The notes under the pieces were generated by a model that saw nothing but the letters and a program-made list of their open reading frames with translations, did no database searches and was not told the origin of the DNA. A program made the position numbers and the translations under genes. Positions 1 through 11,057 of a stretch of 64,000 nt of DNA are shown here, piece by piece. The stretch is from Luzula sylvatica (lineage: Eukaryota; Streptophyta; Magnoliopsida; Poales; Juncaceae), in contig OX326958.1 in the NCBI GenBank assembly GCA_946800325.1, positions 16,706,992-16,770,991 of the forward strand, read 5' to 3'. Position 1 is the stretch's first letter; each line of letters starts with the position of its first letter.

Positions 1-134
1 CCTGCGTCCCGAAAACTTGCGTGTAAGCAGGATGGAAGTTCATATCCTATTGGAAAGGAATCCCCTACTTCCAAGGTAAGGCTTGATTTATATAAGAAAA
101 TAGGGACATAGATACTTATCATTGATATTTATCA

Positions 135-770
135 TTGATTTATACAGCTCTTGAATACGTTGATCCTTATACTTCGTCGCTGCAGAATGAATTTGTAGAA
201 ACAAATGGTCCTTCGTTAACCAAGTGTTTCGCTAATCACATGAAACTTAATATATATGTCAAACAACTTAACTCATTGTTTGCATTTTCAATTCCAAGTA
301 TAAGTCATGGTCCCAAACATGTTGATGGAGCAAATGGACAAAGATACTCAAGAATCTGTGTCCATCACAGAGTTGGGAAGTAACAGATGGTTGTTCACAT
401 CTTTCAATGTTGGCAATAATTGGATATTGTCGTGTTTGATTTCGACGACTACAAGAATTTTGTGTACAATTCAGCGTCAAAAAACTGACCAGTATAATGC
501 CCGTGTGAAAACCTTCATTGACGAATGGAAAAACGTTCTTGGCGGAGAGGATGGATAGAGCGCACATTTTGAAGTGCGAAGAACGTTTGGTGCGTTGCCC
601 TAAAACCGAGAGAGTGGAGGATAGTGCAATCTTTATGGTAAAGTATGTCGAAAGTATAACTGCATCACAACCAATGGTGTTCGGGCAAAAAGAATTTAAT
701 ACTGCTAGGGGATACGCATCATACAACATTATTTGCTTACCCAAATACTATGGTATGTTGATCAATGTTT
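135..770 (+). pseudogene. Decayed Ulp1/C48-like peptidase fragment, transposon type
   Basis: Stretches in different frames resemble the C-terminal catalytic half of the Ulp1-like (C48) peptidases carried by many plant Mutator-like and CACTA transposons. One frame reads LFTSFNVGNNWILS, then after a +1 shift FDFDDYKNFVYNS, then YNARVKTFIDEWKNVL, and finally RCPKTERVEDSAIFMVKY. In the family the order is His-Trp, then Asp, then Asp-Cys-Gly before a hydrophobic strand. Here the His position reads Asn and the Cys-Gly reads Ser-Ala, and at least two frameshifts plus a stop interrupt the frame, so it cannot be a working peptidase. A possible donor site (AAGGTAAGG) lies near 79-87. Family assignment is by motif order only; a diverged host SUMO protease is the alternative. 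Confidence 0.42.
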
Positions 771-799
771 GATATCGTGGAACAAAGTAAGGCTCGGAT

Positions 800-2000
800 A
801 ATTTTATCATGGAACAAATTAGTTTGTGTTTTTTGATCTTGTTTAGTTGAACAATGTTTTGTGTTTTCGTGAACAATTCGTATTTGTGAGTTCGTTTTGT
901 TGTTGGTTCATGTGTTATGTTGTCATAGGTTCGTTTTTTGTTTTGTTTAAGTTGAACAATTAGTATTTGTGAGCCGATAGTTTGTGAGTTAGTTTGTGTT
1001 TGTTTGGTTTGTTTTGTATTGTTCGTACCAAAATTCTTTGATGTGTTAAGAAACGGAAAAACATAGACTAAGAAAGACATTTCTTCATCCAAATAACTTT
1101 TACACAAAATATATAACAATTATATTTATGAAACTTGTTCGAATGAAACCCTGTACAACATTAAACACAGTTCGAAACCCAAACAAAAAAAAAATCTCCA
1201 AAAATAAACCATGAACAATGTTCAACCCAAACAGATTAGTTCGTAGCTTGAAATAACAAAACTGACCCACGTTCAACTAGAGGCAATTAAAAAGACAACA
1301 GTAAAACGTTTTTTTTGAAACGAACTAGAATTATCAAAACTTTTTTTTTTTGGAAAACGAGAACAGTAAAACGGACATGAAAACGGTTTTTTTTGGTACA
1401 AACACCTTTCACAAATACGTTTTCAAATGAACAATGTTCACTTATGGAAGAAAAATGAAAGAAATTAGAAAAACTTTTTAGTTGAACAACGTTCACCCAA
1501 TATGTCAAAGATGGAAAAAACAACACTTTTTTGTTGAACCCTGTTCAACATTAGCAATTTTCAACCCGAACAAATTATTTTTTAGCTTGAAATAACAGAA
1601 TTGAACCATGTTAAACAAGTGAAAATTAAAATGACCACATTAAAACGTTTCTATCAAAAAAAAGCATGAACAATGTTCTACCCAAACAAATTATTTTGTA
1701 GCTTGAAATAGCATAATTGAACCATGTTAAACAACATCAATTAAAACAACCACAATAAAACTTTTTTATTGAAACAAACTAGAATTAACAAAACAATTTT
1801 TTTTTGGAAAATGAGAACAATAAAACGGACATGAAACCGATTTTTTTGGGTACAAACACCTTTCACATATACGTTTTGAAATGAACAATGTTTAATTATG
1901 GTAGAAAAATGGTAGAAAATAACAAAACTTTTTAGTTGAACATCGTTCACCCAATAGGCCAAAGATGGAAGAAATTAGCAAAACTTTTTAATTGACCAGC
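800..2000. repeat. Diverged tandem duplication rich in GAACAATGTTC palindromes
   Basis: Two units about 450 bp apart (around 1260-1540 and 1640-1990) share the same order of words: ACTAGAATTA, an oligo-T run, GGAAAA-GAGAACA, GGACATGAAA, TACAAACACCTTTCACA, then ATGAACAATGTT. The word GAACAATGTTC and variants of it recur from 840 to 1990. The reading frames here are artefacts of the low-complexity sequence. No gene is seen. Confidence 0.6.
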
Positions 2001-2899
2001 GTTCACCCAAAAAGCAATAAAAACCAACTAACAACATCAAATCAGTTTTTTCCCAACCGCAAACGAAGATGAAACTGCTAGAACTTCGGATGATTTTTTG
2101 TAATAATGCAAAAACATAGACATTCATGAAACATTTATAAAAGAATTACAAAAAATTTAAGATAGTAACTCCAAAGTTCAGGTAAAACAAAAAGAACAAT
2201 TAATTCGGAAAAAATAGTGCCTAACCAAAAGAAAAGGAAACTATCAATAATGTGGGGATTCACGACAAAATAAAAAGAAACAAGGAGATTTTGGATTTAA
2301 ATAAAAAATAAAGTCATGACAATCAAAATTCAGCATCTCCTATTTATAAGGGTTAAAAAATTTGAAATTTGAAATTTGAAATGATTTCCCCCACCGGATG
2401 TTAACTGCTAAACCCACCTAACAACATTAATTACAGACCCCCTACACATCATTTAATCATGACCTATACCCAAACTATTAATCAAGGACCCTAACAAGGT
2501 CATTAATGCGGCGTAAAACATTGAGGGCTTTTTTGGTTTAACGACCAAGATCCGTCAAACGACCAGCAAGAAAACATACCCGCTCTTTAAATGGCCCAAC
2601 GAAAAAAGTCTCGTATGATTTAACAAGGGCACGTTACAGCGCATCGCCAATGCTGGGAGATATATCAAGGGGATATACATCATCGCTCTTTTGAAAACTG
2701 ATTTTGTCCTTACCAATCTCTCACTTTTTTATCTAAATTGAATTCATGGAAGTTTCCAGCTAAATTAATTTTTCTGATCGATTTCGATCAACTCTCTTGA
2801 TCTTGACGTTACTTTTTTTTAATCTAAATTGCATTCATGTACTTATTGTTTGTCTCCTTTATATGGATAATATATCTTTTGTTGTTATTTATTTTTCAG
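2001..2899. other. AT-rich spacer upstream of DC1-A
   Basis: No coding sequence is recognised. Positions 2380-2640 are less AT-rich, with several CCC runs. A pyrimidine-rich stretch ending TTTTTCAG at 2892-2899 is a plausible intron acceptor for a leader exon of the DC1-A locus. Confidence 0.4.
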
Positions 2900-2965
2900 G
2901 TTCACTTGTGGCACCATATCGCAATTAAGCAATTCAACATTGATCTATCTGGTGCTTGGATTAGG
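2900..2965 (+). other. Candidate 5' leader exon of DC1-A
   Basis: This segment sits between an acceptor-like TTTTTCAG and a donor-like GTATGTTTTC. A second acceptor-like site (TCTTTTCAAG, ending at 3333) lies 17 bases before the DC1-A ATG at 3350. That would give a leader intron of about 370 bp. Leader introns are also visible in DC1-D1 and DC1-D2, which makes the model reasonable, but it rests on splice signals alone. Confidence 0.28.
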
Positions 2966-3349
2966 GTATGTTTTCCTTTTGATGTCCTCATTTTAGATTA
3001 TCTTATTATCGTTGAATGTTAATTTTAGACAATATAGCAATAGTAATATACCAAGGGTGAATGAGCTAAACCATTATGGTTGAATGAGCTATACCAAGGG
3101 TGAATGAGCTAAATCATAATGAGCAATACTTTCAAAACCCGATTACTGCAATGATATATTTAAATTAGATTTTCATTCATTTTGTCCTGAGTCCTCGCAT
3201 GATTTTTAAAAGGGAAAATGGATTTGGTAAAACTGTGTTGTTATAATTAGTTGAAGGTCTAGGATTTTGGGATCTGAATGTGGACATGAATAGTAATTTT
3301 ATGTTTTTAACAATAATCTTTTATCTTTTCAAGGCTTTAGATTTTGAAA

Positions 3350-4064
3350 ATGCCTCGAGGTCGACAATTGGCGTTACCTGAGCATCACAGTAGACACACA
3401 TTAGAATACATGAGAGATTTAGGGTTATTCCTTTGTGATGGGTGCGGTCTTCACAGTTTCGATTATGGTTATACGTGTCGCGGGTTTCATGGCCAAATGT
3501 CTCGCACAATGTGCCAGTTTGTGTTGCACGACGCTTGTTTTGTGAGTGTTAACGGGGAGGTTAGAACTAGAAGCGCATTCCTAGACTGCCACTTTAAACT
3601 ATTTAAATCATCCGTCAAACCGAATACAACATGCAAGTGTTGTTGCGAGAGAATACAACCATATGTTTATTATTGCATAGTCACAAACTGTACATGTTGT
3701 TTACATTCGACGTGTGCTCGACTTCCTAACATCATTGAAGTTAACCGCGGAAGACTGCTGCTCCAATTTAAGAAGGCCAATAGCATAAAATGCTACTACT
3801 ATAGCAAAAAGCAAAACGTCTTCGCTTGAGAGAAATAGTTATTGGGCTTACATGTCACCAAATATTCAGCTGCACATGCAGGTGGAATCTGCTCACCTCT
3901 CAGGTCAAATAAGAGTTCGTTATGTGACTTCGGCTGATAGCGATCTTCCCATTGTTAATCTTCCCCGAGTTGCGGCAAATCATGTAAGAGACACCAATGT
4001 TAGAAGGCCGATGATTAATCTTAGGACTGCAATTGCTTCGTGCTTTACGGACTGGGGCAGATAA
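3350..4064 (+). pseudogene. DC1-A: DC1-domain protein, frameshifted
   Basis: The first ATG is 3350; an in-frame TTG at 3344 is less likely. The first frame runs to a TGA at 3827-3829. Domain 1 has CDGC, then Cys, a longer than usual gap, and QFVLHDAC. Domain 2 has CKCC...YYC...NC...LHSTCARLP, a normal DC1 pattern. The third half-domain is degraded: its CxxC reads CYYY. Sequence homologous to the rest of the family (WAYMSP, then a tail like those of DC1-D1 and DC1-D2) continues in another frame to 4064, so a single-base indel lies near 3815-3830. The Cys of the final HxxC is replaced (HMQVES). Proteins of this family bind zinc; most have no assigned reaction. Called a pseudogene from the frameshift plus the lost ligands; a truncated two-domain product remains possible. 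Confidence 0.75.
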
Positions 4065-5228
4065 GTTCCGTATTTCTCAGTTGGAAATGAGTCTCAGCTT
4101 GAAGGATTTTAATGATTCGGGTTCAGTAGTTGTATGATGGTTTATATTTCTGATGTGTCGTATTATGAATGATATTGTTGTGGGTATTCCTCATGTGAAT
4201 GCTTTTTTGGCACATATTGTATTATGAAATCATATGACCATTGACTGTAAATTGTAATTCTGTATTTCTTATGTCGATTATTTTGTGGCTCTTGTTATGA
4301 ATGAATTTAATGTAATGGTATTTTGGATACTTTTAATTTGGGCACCAAACTAGAAATAATCATGCAAGGGTTATTCATGATCATCAATTTTGAGTATTTT
4401 TTCTTTGAGTTTTAACAAGGACGGGTCAACCCCTACCGGGATTTGTAATTTGTATATATCACAAAAGTATGTACATACAAATTCGATCGTTTAATCATTT
4501 TTTCCAACCATTTAAATAATCATTCTCGTTCACTTCTTACTATCGCTTCTTTGCAATCTTTCCATTCATTCGAATTGGAGTTGGTGTGTAGTTTGTACGT
4601 ATTGCTACTTGGCGGCTTGATTTTCTCGTTTCCTTGAAAATCATATCACGGTGTTCCTTCCACAATTCGAATATCAGGCATAATTGTCTTCCTTCTTCCT
4701 CGTATCCTCTGATCTCTTCCTGGTGCCGGTCTCCATGAAAATCAAATCACAACGTTCAACTGTATAAAATATGTAAATTTACAATATGACAGTTTGGGAA
4801 ATGAAAATAGATTATAATATAAATCTAATATTTGAATGGAGCTGGAAACTAACTAAGTAAGTACATGAATTATTATGGATTGAAAATGCCAAAATGGAAC
4901 ATGATCGAAGAAAAAATGAAATTGAAAGGTGATGAAATTACAAGTATTTCATCATAAGAAATTGTCGAAATTCGTACGTAAATGTGAAATGATGTTCTCC
5001 ATAATTTCTTATTTCGACAAATAATCGAAATGATGAACGTAAAAATAAATTGATTTTGGTAATCTGGGAATTGACTTAGAATTTAAGTGGATTTTGATTT
5101 TGGGCTAATTTGGACATAAAATAATATTAGCAAACTCACAAACAATACATGTGTTTTCACATGGAATATTACATTACATTTATCTTTCTTTGTTGAATTA
5201 GATATTACATAAGAATTATAATTATAAT
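4065..5228. other. AT-rich intergenic spacer
   Basis: I see no gene. Positions 4065-4330 are probably the 3' flank of DC1-A. Positions 4500-4750 are slightly richer in C and T without an open frame. An imperfect inverted repeat around TAAGAAATTGTCGAAAT (near 4955) and ATTTCTTATTTCGACAA (near 5002) marks a possible hairpin or small degenerate element. Confidence 0.4.
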
Positions 5229-6033
5229 TTATAAACGGACGCAACTAAATTTAGTGAATTTAGTGAAACGTCGAGCCAACTTTGGAAATAATCCCGACGA
5301 CCTTCTAGAGGGCATGCCCTTTTGTTCGTAAGATCTGAGGCGACTTGTTAAACATAAACCTTTCTTCAAATGTTCTTCAATTAGACGTTTCGCGCATCCC
5401 ACACGAAATTGAGCCTTCGAATAAGTAGTAACATACCTTAAGTTGTTATTAGTCTCCACCAGTTATATCCTCATATCACCGCAATAATGACAATACTTTA
5501 TATTTTTAAAAAATTCTAGCACCGAGTCCTCGCCATCTTTGATATAGCGCGGAAGATCCGCACAGAGAGGATGTAGATTGATATTGCAATTCAAATGAGT
5601 ACAGTGAAACAAGTTAGTCATTGATAAATTCATCACATACATTACATAGAGTTCTTCTTGCTCTCGGCTTCTCTCTGTCAGGGCTAAGTTGCAATATTTG
5701 AACTCTCGCGAGCGGAAGTATGTGCCGAAATCTTGGAAGCATTCTGCAAGAATAACGAAGTTGCATGGCTTGCAAATGTGATCCAATTGCACCCGAATTC
5801 CATGCACCCATCACATTCGAACCAATCAATATCAGTTCGGTACCGAAGCACATGGTTGAGCTTCTCGTGAATTTTTGAAAACAAATTAGGAAGAAATTTT
5901 ATTCAATTGGTTACTAACAGATAAATTGAATTTAACTAATCAGTGGTAGGGAAAAGTTTAACAGTTACCTTCATTTGTTGGGTACTTGGAGTTGGAATAA
6001 TCATCGTCATTAGGTCAATGGATTCAGGAGTCA

Positions 6034-6034
<1 letters not shown>
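5229..6034 (-). pseudogene. DC1-B2: broken paralogue of DC1-B
   Basis: The sequence aligns end to end with DC1-B at 23315-24075. Exon 1 is intact (ATG 6034 with an in-frame ATG downstream, ...PTPSTQQMK, donor GTAACT). The acceptor at the start of exon 2 reads AA where DC1-B has AG (near 5880). Against DC1-B there is a 1-base deletion near 5786, a 2-base insertion near 5685 and a 1-base insertion near 5625 (the last two restore frame together), and an in-frame TAA at 5463-5465 before the last half-domain. The downstream part still reads cleanly through YVTT.SKAQFRVGCAK to a C-terminus like that of DC1-B. The many independent lesions make this a dead copy. Confidence 0.85.

Positions 6035-6040
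<6 letters not shown>

Positions 6041-6099
<59 letters not shown>
6041..6099. repeat. (GA)n microsatellite in the leader of DC1-B2
   Basis: About 29 GA units lie just upstream of the DC1-B2 start. Read on the gene strand it is a CT tract. DC1-B has the same tract at the same place (24105-24148), so it predates the duplication. Upstream sequence at 6140-6310 is also shared with the DC1-B promoter. Confidence 0.9.
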
Positions 6100-6100
<1 letters not shown>

Positions 6101-6447
6101 GAATAGATTTAATTAAGTCAATTATGTGATATTTATTTATGGAGATTGAAACAAGTTCAATAGTTATGAAACGAAAAGATACGACTGTTCATTCGGAAAA
6201 GAAAAAGGAAAAGATATGATCGCTTAAATATGATTTGTAGAATGAAACGATACCGATCCAATTAAATGAATTTTTGAAGCCAAACACCAAATCCAATGTT
6301 CAGCACATCTCATCCGTTCAACTTTGGATCAGACGTGGACGTGGTGTCCAATTAATTAACATGTTATCGAATACACGTGGTATGATTAATTAACATGCGA
6401 TGAATTAACAATTTTTAAATAATATTACTAAAAAAAATTATACTTGT

Positions 6448-6678
6448 CCCTTCTAAAATCCCCCAGAAAGCTTGATGTGTTGGCAAAATGCATTTAATAC
6501 GTTTAATAATAGAAAATTTTACATCTTAGGTTTACCAGGCGGTAAACCTAACTTATTTATTTTATTATATTTTAATTAAATTTCACACGTTTAACATGTG
6601 GTAAATGATGAAATCGATCAATTGAGTCAAATTTAATGTTCTTGCCAACACATCAATTGTTATAGGGGATTCTAAGGG
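6448..6678. mobile_element. Small TIR element (MITE)
   Basis: The ends are inverted repeats. The left end runs CCCTTCTAAAATCCCC and continues into TTGATGTGTTGGCAA; the right end is the complement of CCCTTAGAATCCCC continuing into TTGATGTGTTGGCAA. The TIRs are about 38 bp and the interior is AT-rich with no coding capacity. I could not settle a target-site duplication, so the superfamily is open. Confidence 0.6.
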
Positions 6679-6699
6679 AGATGTCTATCACCACTCTAT

Positions 6700-8348
6700 T
6701 ACTAATATATAAAGATAATTAATTATAGATTCTTTGTATATGTTACGCATGAAAATTGAGGGTGTTTTGTTTAAATTTTGGGGAAGAATATAATTTCCTT
6801 TAAAATAAATATTCAATGTTTTTATGATTTCCATCAAATATTTCTTGAAAACCCAAACATGTCAGTATTATTTCACAATTTAATTAAATAACATTTTATT
6901 CTTATAATATAAATTTAAACATTCTAATACTTGAAAATATGTTTTGAAAGTAAGTCTACCAGCTTATGTAGTGTATATATTTGAAGATTCTTGTAATATA
7001 TCATGCTAAGTAATATATTTTCGAGAACTTCATATATGTTCATGTGTGACTTAACATATAATATTTTAACAACGTAAAAAAACGATATGAAATTAAATAA
7101 TAAAAAATTAGCTTTTTAAAATTTGTATAGAAAAAGATATCTAAATTAAACTCATGAACCTCTATTTTTCACGTGTTACATTTTTTTTAATATTTTTATT
7201 GTATGAATCTACGTAATATAACAGAATATTTAACTCAATTATCTTTTATGGCAATTATAACATCTCAAAAAACATCGTCAATTTATGTAACTAATCAATC
7301 TTTTTTGATCTGGTTGTCGTGCTTATTTCGAAATATTTTTTGATAATCGATTTTGTTCCATATCATGAATGTTAATTAGTCAAATAGAAATCGAAATAAT
7401 TTTTGTTTTGGAAGATTAATTGATGTATTTTTTGGGAACAATTCTTAGGCTCATTGATTAATTCCATTCATGGCAAATTATTTCCATTTATGCAAAATTT
7501 ACTTTAAATTCAATATTAATCTTTTTTTTTTTCTTAATTGGCAGGATATTTTTTCAAATCTCAGATTTGTTGGATGTAATTGATATTTAATTGGCAAAAA
7601 AATTTCGAATTTGATTATGAGTTAATGATTAATTATGATGTAATTGAGTCAATTTCTAATTAATATCTTTGTACAAAATAATAATTGCAAAATTTTGAGT
7701 TAAAAAATTGACAGTTAATTCGACTTATAAATTGACAGCTAATTGAAGGAAAATTTTGAATATTACTGTTAAATTCTGAGTAAAATTTTTTTGGATACTA
7801 AATAATGTTATTTTATTTTGAATTAATGTGCTTCGAATTGACTGTTAATTAATTATAATATTTGTTTACAATTTGAATATGAATTGAGTATTAATTTAGA
7901 AAGAAATTTATGTTCAATAATTGCATGATTTGTCCTCGCAAATTTAGAAAGAAAATTATGTTTAATAATTGAATGATTTGTCTTCACTAATTTAGAAATA
8001 AAATATAGGTAACATATTTATTAACATGTTTAATTTGTTACAAGATTTGATAAAAAAATTGCTAATTGTTAATTATTAATTTGTTAACTTGTTTGATGTT
8101 AATTATGTTATTATATGTCCAATATATTGCTAATTAGTTGTTAACTGGATACTAGGAACTTTCGGATAATTAATATGAATTTTGAAAATGTTAATTGTTA
8201 GTTTGAGTTAATTAAGTTTTCAAAATTATTGTTAAGAATATAAAATAAATTAATTTTGAGGAAACTAAGTTAATTGCTAAGTTCATATCAAATTAATTCA
8301 GGGGCCATACCATAATTTTGTATTTATTATGTTGTTAATCATTTGAAT
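6700..8348. other. Very AT-rich spacer
   Basis: No gene is recognised. A segment at about 6960-7270 has a rearranged copy at 45990-46200 and 43168-43230 (shared words ATTCTTGTAATATAT and CTCTATTTTTCACGTGTTACA). The rest is low-complexity TAATT-rich sequence. Confidence 0.5.
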
Positions 8349-8364
8349 AGTATAATTATTACTA

Positions 8365-9083
8365 GGAGGATCAGCTAGAAGTGGTGAGATCTAGGGTTTG
8401 TCAAGGCGGTGGAGAAGAAAAAGAGACGATGAGATCTACGGTTTGTCAAGACGAATAGTTGAGCGAGGAAAAGCAATCTTCAAATTAACAGCTCTTCAGC
8501 ACCGATCGAAAAGGATCTGACTTTAGCTTTAAATCTCAAGAGACTTTCAACGTCTTCTCAAGGTGTCTCTTTTGGTGTTTCTCAACGATGAGGTTATCAA
8601 GGTGTTTCTTCAAAAGGATGAGGTTTTTTCTCAAGGCAGAGAAGTTTTCTCAAGAGGGGGATTCTCAAGTCGGTGATAAGGTGATTTGAGTTAAGATGAA
8701 TCTCTGTCATGGCAATCAAGAATCATGGCGATCAAGAGGTGTTGTATAGGTGGTTAGAGAAAGGCGGAGAGAGGGGAAAAGTAATGGAGCGAACAGGATG
8801 AAGTGGTGGAAGATTAGGTTTTATACCAGCTAGGTTTGGAAGTTGCAAGTCCGGTTTTGCTTTAACTCCAGAATAGAGTGTATGGATTTAAAATTCTGGT
8901 TGTGATAGATTCCAGGATTTGAATTAATGGTTATTTTGTCATATAGGACTAATTAGAAGATATTTAGAAGTAGTTTTAATATTTATTAGGGAAAATACCT
9001 TCTTAATTGTATGAACTAATGATTAATAAAAATTTCTATAATAGAAGTAGGACACAAGAGCCTACTCTATTTTTCTTAAAAAA
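8365..9083 (+). mobile_element. LINE-like retroposon (non-autonomous or 5'-truncated)
   Basis: The 719-bp insert is flanked by a 16-bp direct repeat, AGTATAATTATTACTA (8349-8364 and 9084-9099), and ends in a run of seven A. The length-variable TSD and A tail are hallmarks of target-primed reverse transcription. Just before the tail is a short hairpin, AGAGCCTACTCT, followed by ATTTTTCTT. The element at 29571-30682 has a similar hairpin at its 3' end. The body is more GC-rich than its surroundings and repeats TCTCAAG and GATGAGGTT words, with no reverse-transcriptase frame. A retroposed non-coding transcript is the alternative. Confidence 0.65.
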
Positions 9084-9099
9084 AGTATAATTATTACTA

Positions 9100-9360
9100 A
9101 TTATCATTTGGGCTGTTAATTCTTATACACAAACTTAATGGATGCGACTGTTCGACTGTTCAAGTTGAGTAGTTACAAAATGAAAAGATACGACTAATTA
9201 TCAAGTTGAGTAGTTACAAAATGAAAAGATACGACTGTTCGACTGTTCATTCGGAAAAAAGAAAAAAAAAATATGACCGCTTAAATATTGTTTTTACAAT
9301 GAAAAGATGCGATCCAATTTAATGGATTTTGAAGCCAAACATCAAATCCAACGTTCTTCC
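9100..9360. repeat. Copy of the DC1-B promoter block with internal tandem duplication
   Basis: The words CAAGTTGAGTAGTTACAAAA, AAAAGATACGAC and TGTTCATTCGGAAAA match the upstream regions of DC1-B (24210-24340) and DC1-B2 (6150-6310). Within this copy a unit of about 57 bp is repeated at 9156-9270. No coding sequence is attached, so it is an orphan promoter fragment. Confidence 0.6.
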
Positions 9361-11057
9361 CAACATCTTAGATGTGCAATCACCGTTGGATCGGTATGCA
9401 TTCATCATAACCACCATTTTTTTTGTGAATTATCAGAACTCGCCGCTTAATTTTTGTCGGATTATTGAATCCAGAGTTTTTGTATTTCTTTTTCATATTT
9501 TTTTAATGATTCAGTTTTAACTCCCTCAACCATTGTTTTTATTCATAACAATACTTTTAACATTTTCATTTTTCTTATGGTTTGTTGATAATTAACTTGA
9601 CACATAAACAATTAACATAAAAAATATACATAAGAAATAATATAATATTTAAAAATAAAAATATTCTTGACCAAATTAAATGTATATCATATTATAAAAT
9701 ATTCTAATATTTAATAATACAAATATTATTTTTTAGGAGGAATCTCATATCCTTACTAATTTCTTAAATAACATATTTTATCCATCTTAAATTACTAATA
9801 TCATATTTGTCCCTAATAAACAAAATTACTATGAGATTTATCCATATCAAATTTATGTAATATCAAATTTGTCCATTCCGTTAAATTGATGTTAAATTAG
9901 ACAGAATTTTGCATCTTCAAACTAATTAAATCTTAAAATATATTTTTTATTGACCAAACTACCTTTAATTAATACATACCCTAAAAGGAACAAGGAAAGC
10001 TTAACCTAAGTGAACTTGCGGGAAAGGAAACCCTCTGGCGATTGGGGCAACTGGATGTGTGCATCGACTGGTTGCGGCGACTAGCCGTAGAGAAAATAAA
10101 CCAAGTATAAATTACCCTGGTTTTACAAACACGAGTTCTTGCGAAGCCTTGTGGATTAGACATAATGACCCACCAAGGGTTCGTAAACAACATTCTCGAA
10201 TGTTTCGGGGACGGAATATTTCTCGAGTAATGATGATTGCGGTTTGTGTGGATCGAAAATGAGAGAGATGTTTTTAGTATTAATAAATAAATAAAACGTT
10301 GGTTGAACATGTATACTGAATTTTTTTGAAGACTTCTATTTGTAAAAAGAATATTGGTTTCGAGTTTAAAGAGAACCATTAAAGAGGGAAATAGGTCATT
10401 GTTTCCTTTCTACTTTCTCATACTTTTTTTTTTTAGTATATAAGTTACATTGAAGTAAAATTGACAATAACTAATGTTTATTTTTTCAATGGGACGAAAG
10501 GAGATATATTGCGTTGAGAAAGTTAGTCTCGTCTAAAAAATGTGTCCAGTTTAATTTCGTTTAAAATATTATGAATTTCCTGACCTAAATTTATGTATAA
10601 ACTGCGAGTTGTAAATCATATTTATTTCAATATTAAAAAGACCGTTGAAATTATAATCATTTTAAATATCTTATAATATATAAATTATAATTATATACTA
10701 AAATCATATTTATTAAGCAAAATATTGTTTTCAAAGTAATATTTTGGATATTAGGTCTTATTTAGGAGGTACAAATGTAGAGTGACAGTTGCACTTTTCT
10801 CGGGGTAAGACTATCATATAGATTTCATCTTTTAGATATTTTGGGAATTTTTTTCAAAATAATTGGTGCTTCTTTTTGTATAAATTACTACAGAAAAAAT
10901 AACACATAAAAAATAAGTGGATAAGGCTACCACACTTTCCTTTTTCTATCCTAATAAATTGCCTGATCAACTTCATCATGGATTTTTTTTATTAAAATAA
11001 TGCCCATAACATACATGTTTATATATATGCCAAATTTCCCAAACATACAATTTAATA
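9361..11057. other. AT-rich spacer with one GC-richer island
   Basis: Most of this stretch is AT-rich. Repeated ATATCAAATTTGTCC-like words at 9770-9880 resemble those in the element at 48186-49280. An island at 9990-10260 is clearly GC-richer and has open frames on both strands (67 codons plus, 132 minus). I do not recognise either product, so it may be a captured gene scrap. No gene is called. Confidence 0.4.

Noticed and set aside
2837..3022. 61-codon hydrophobic frame suggesting a small membrane protein
   Set aside because: It overlaps a pyrimidine-rich intron end and a candidate leader exon of DC1-A; hydrophobicity comes from TTT-rich intron sequence.
10059..10262. 67-codon plus frame with a Trp/Cys pattern suggesting a RanBP2-type zinc finger
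   Set aside because: The Cys spacing does not fit in one frame and an equally open frame runs on the other strand. Kept only as an unassigned GC-rich island.
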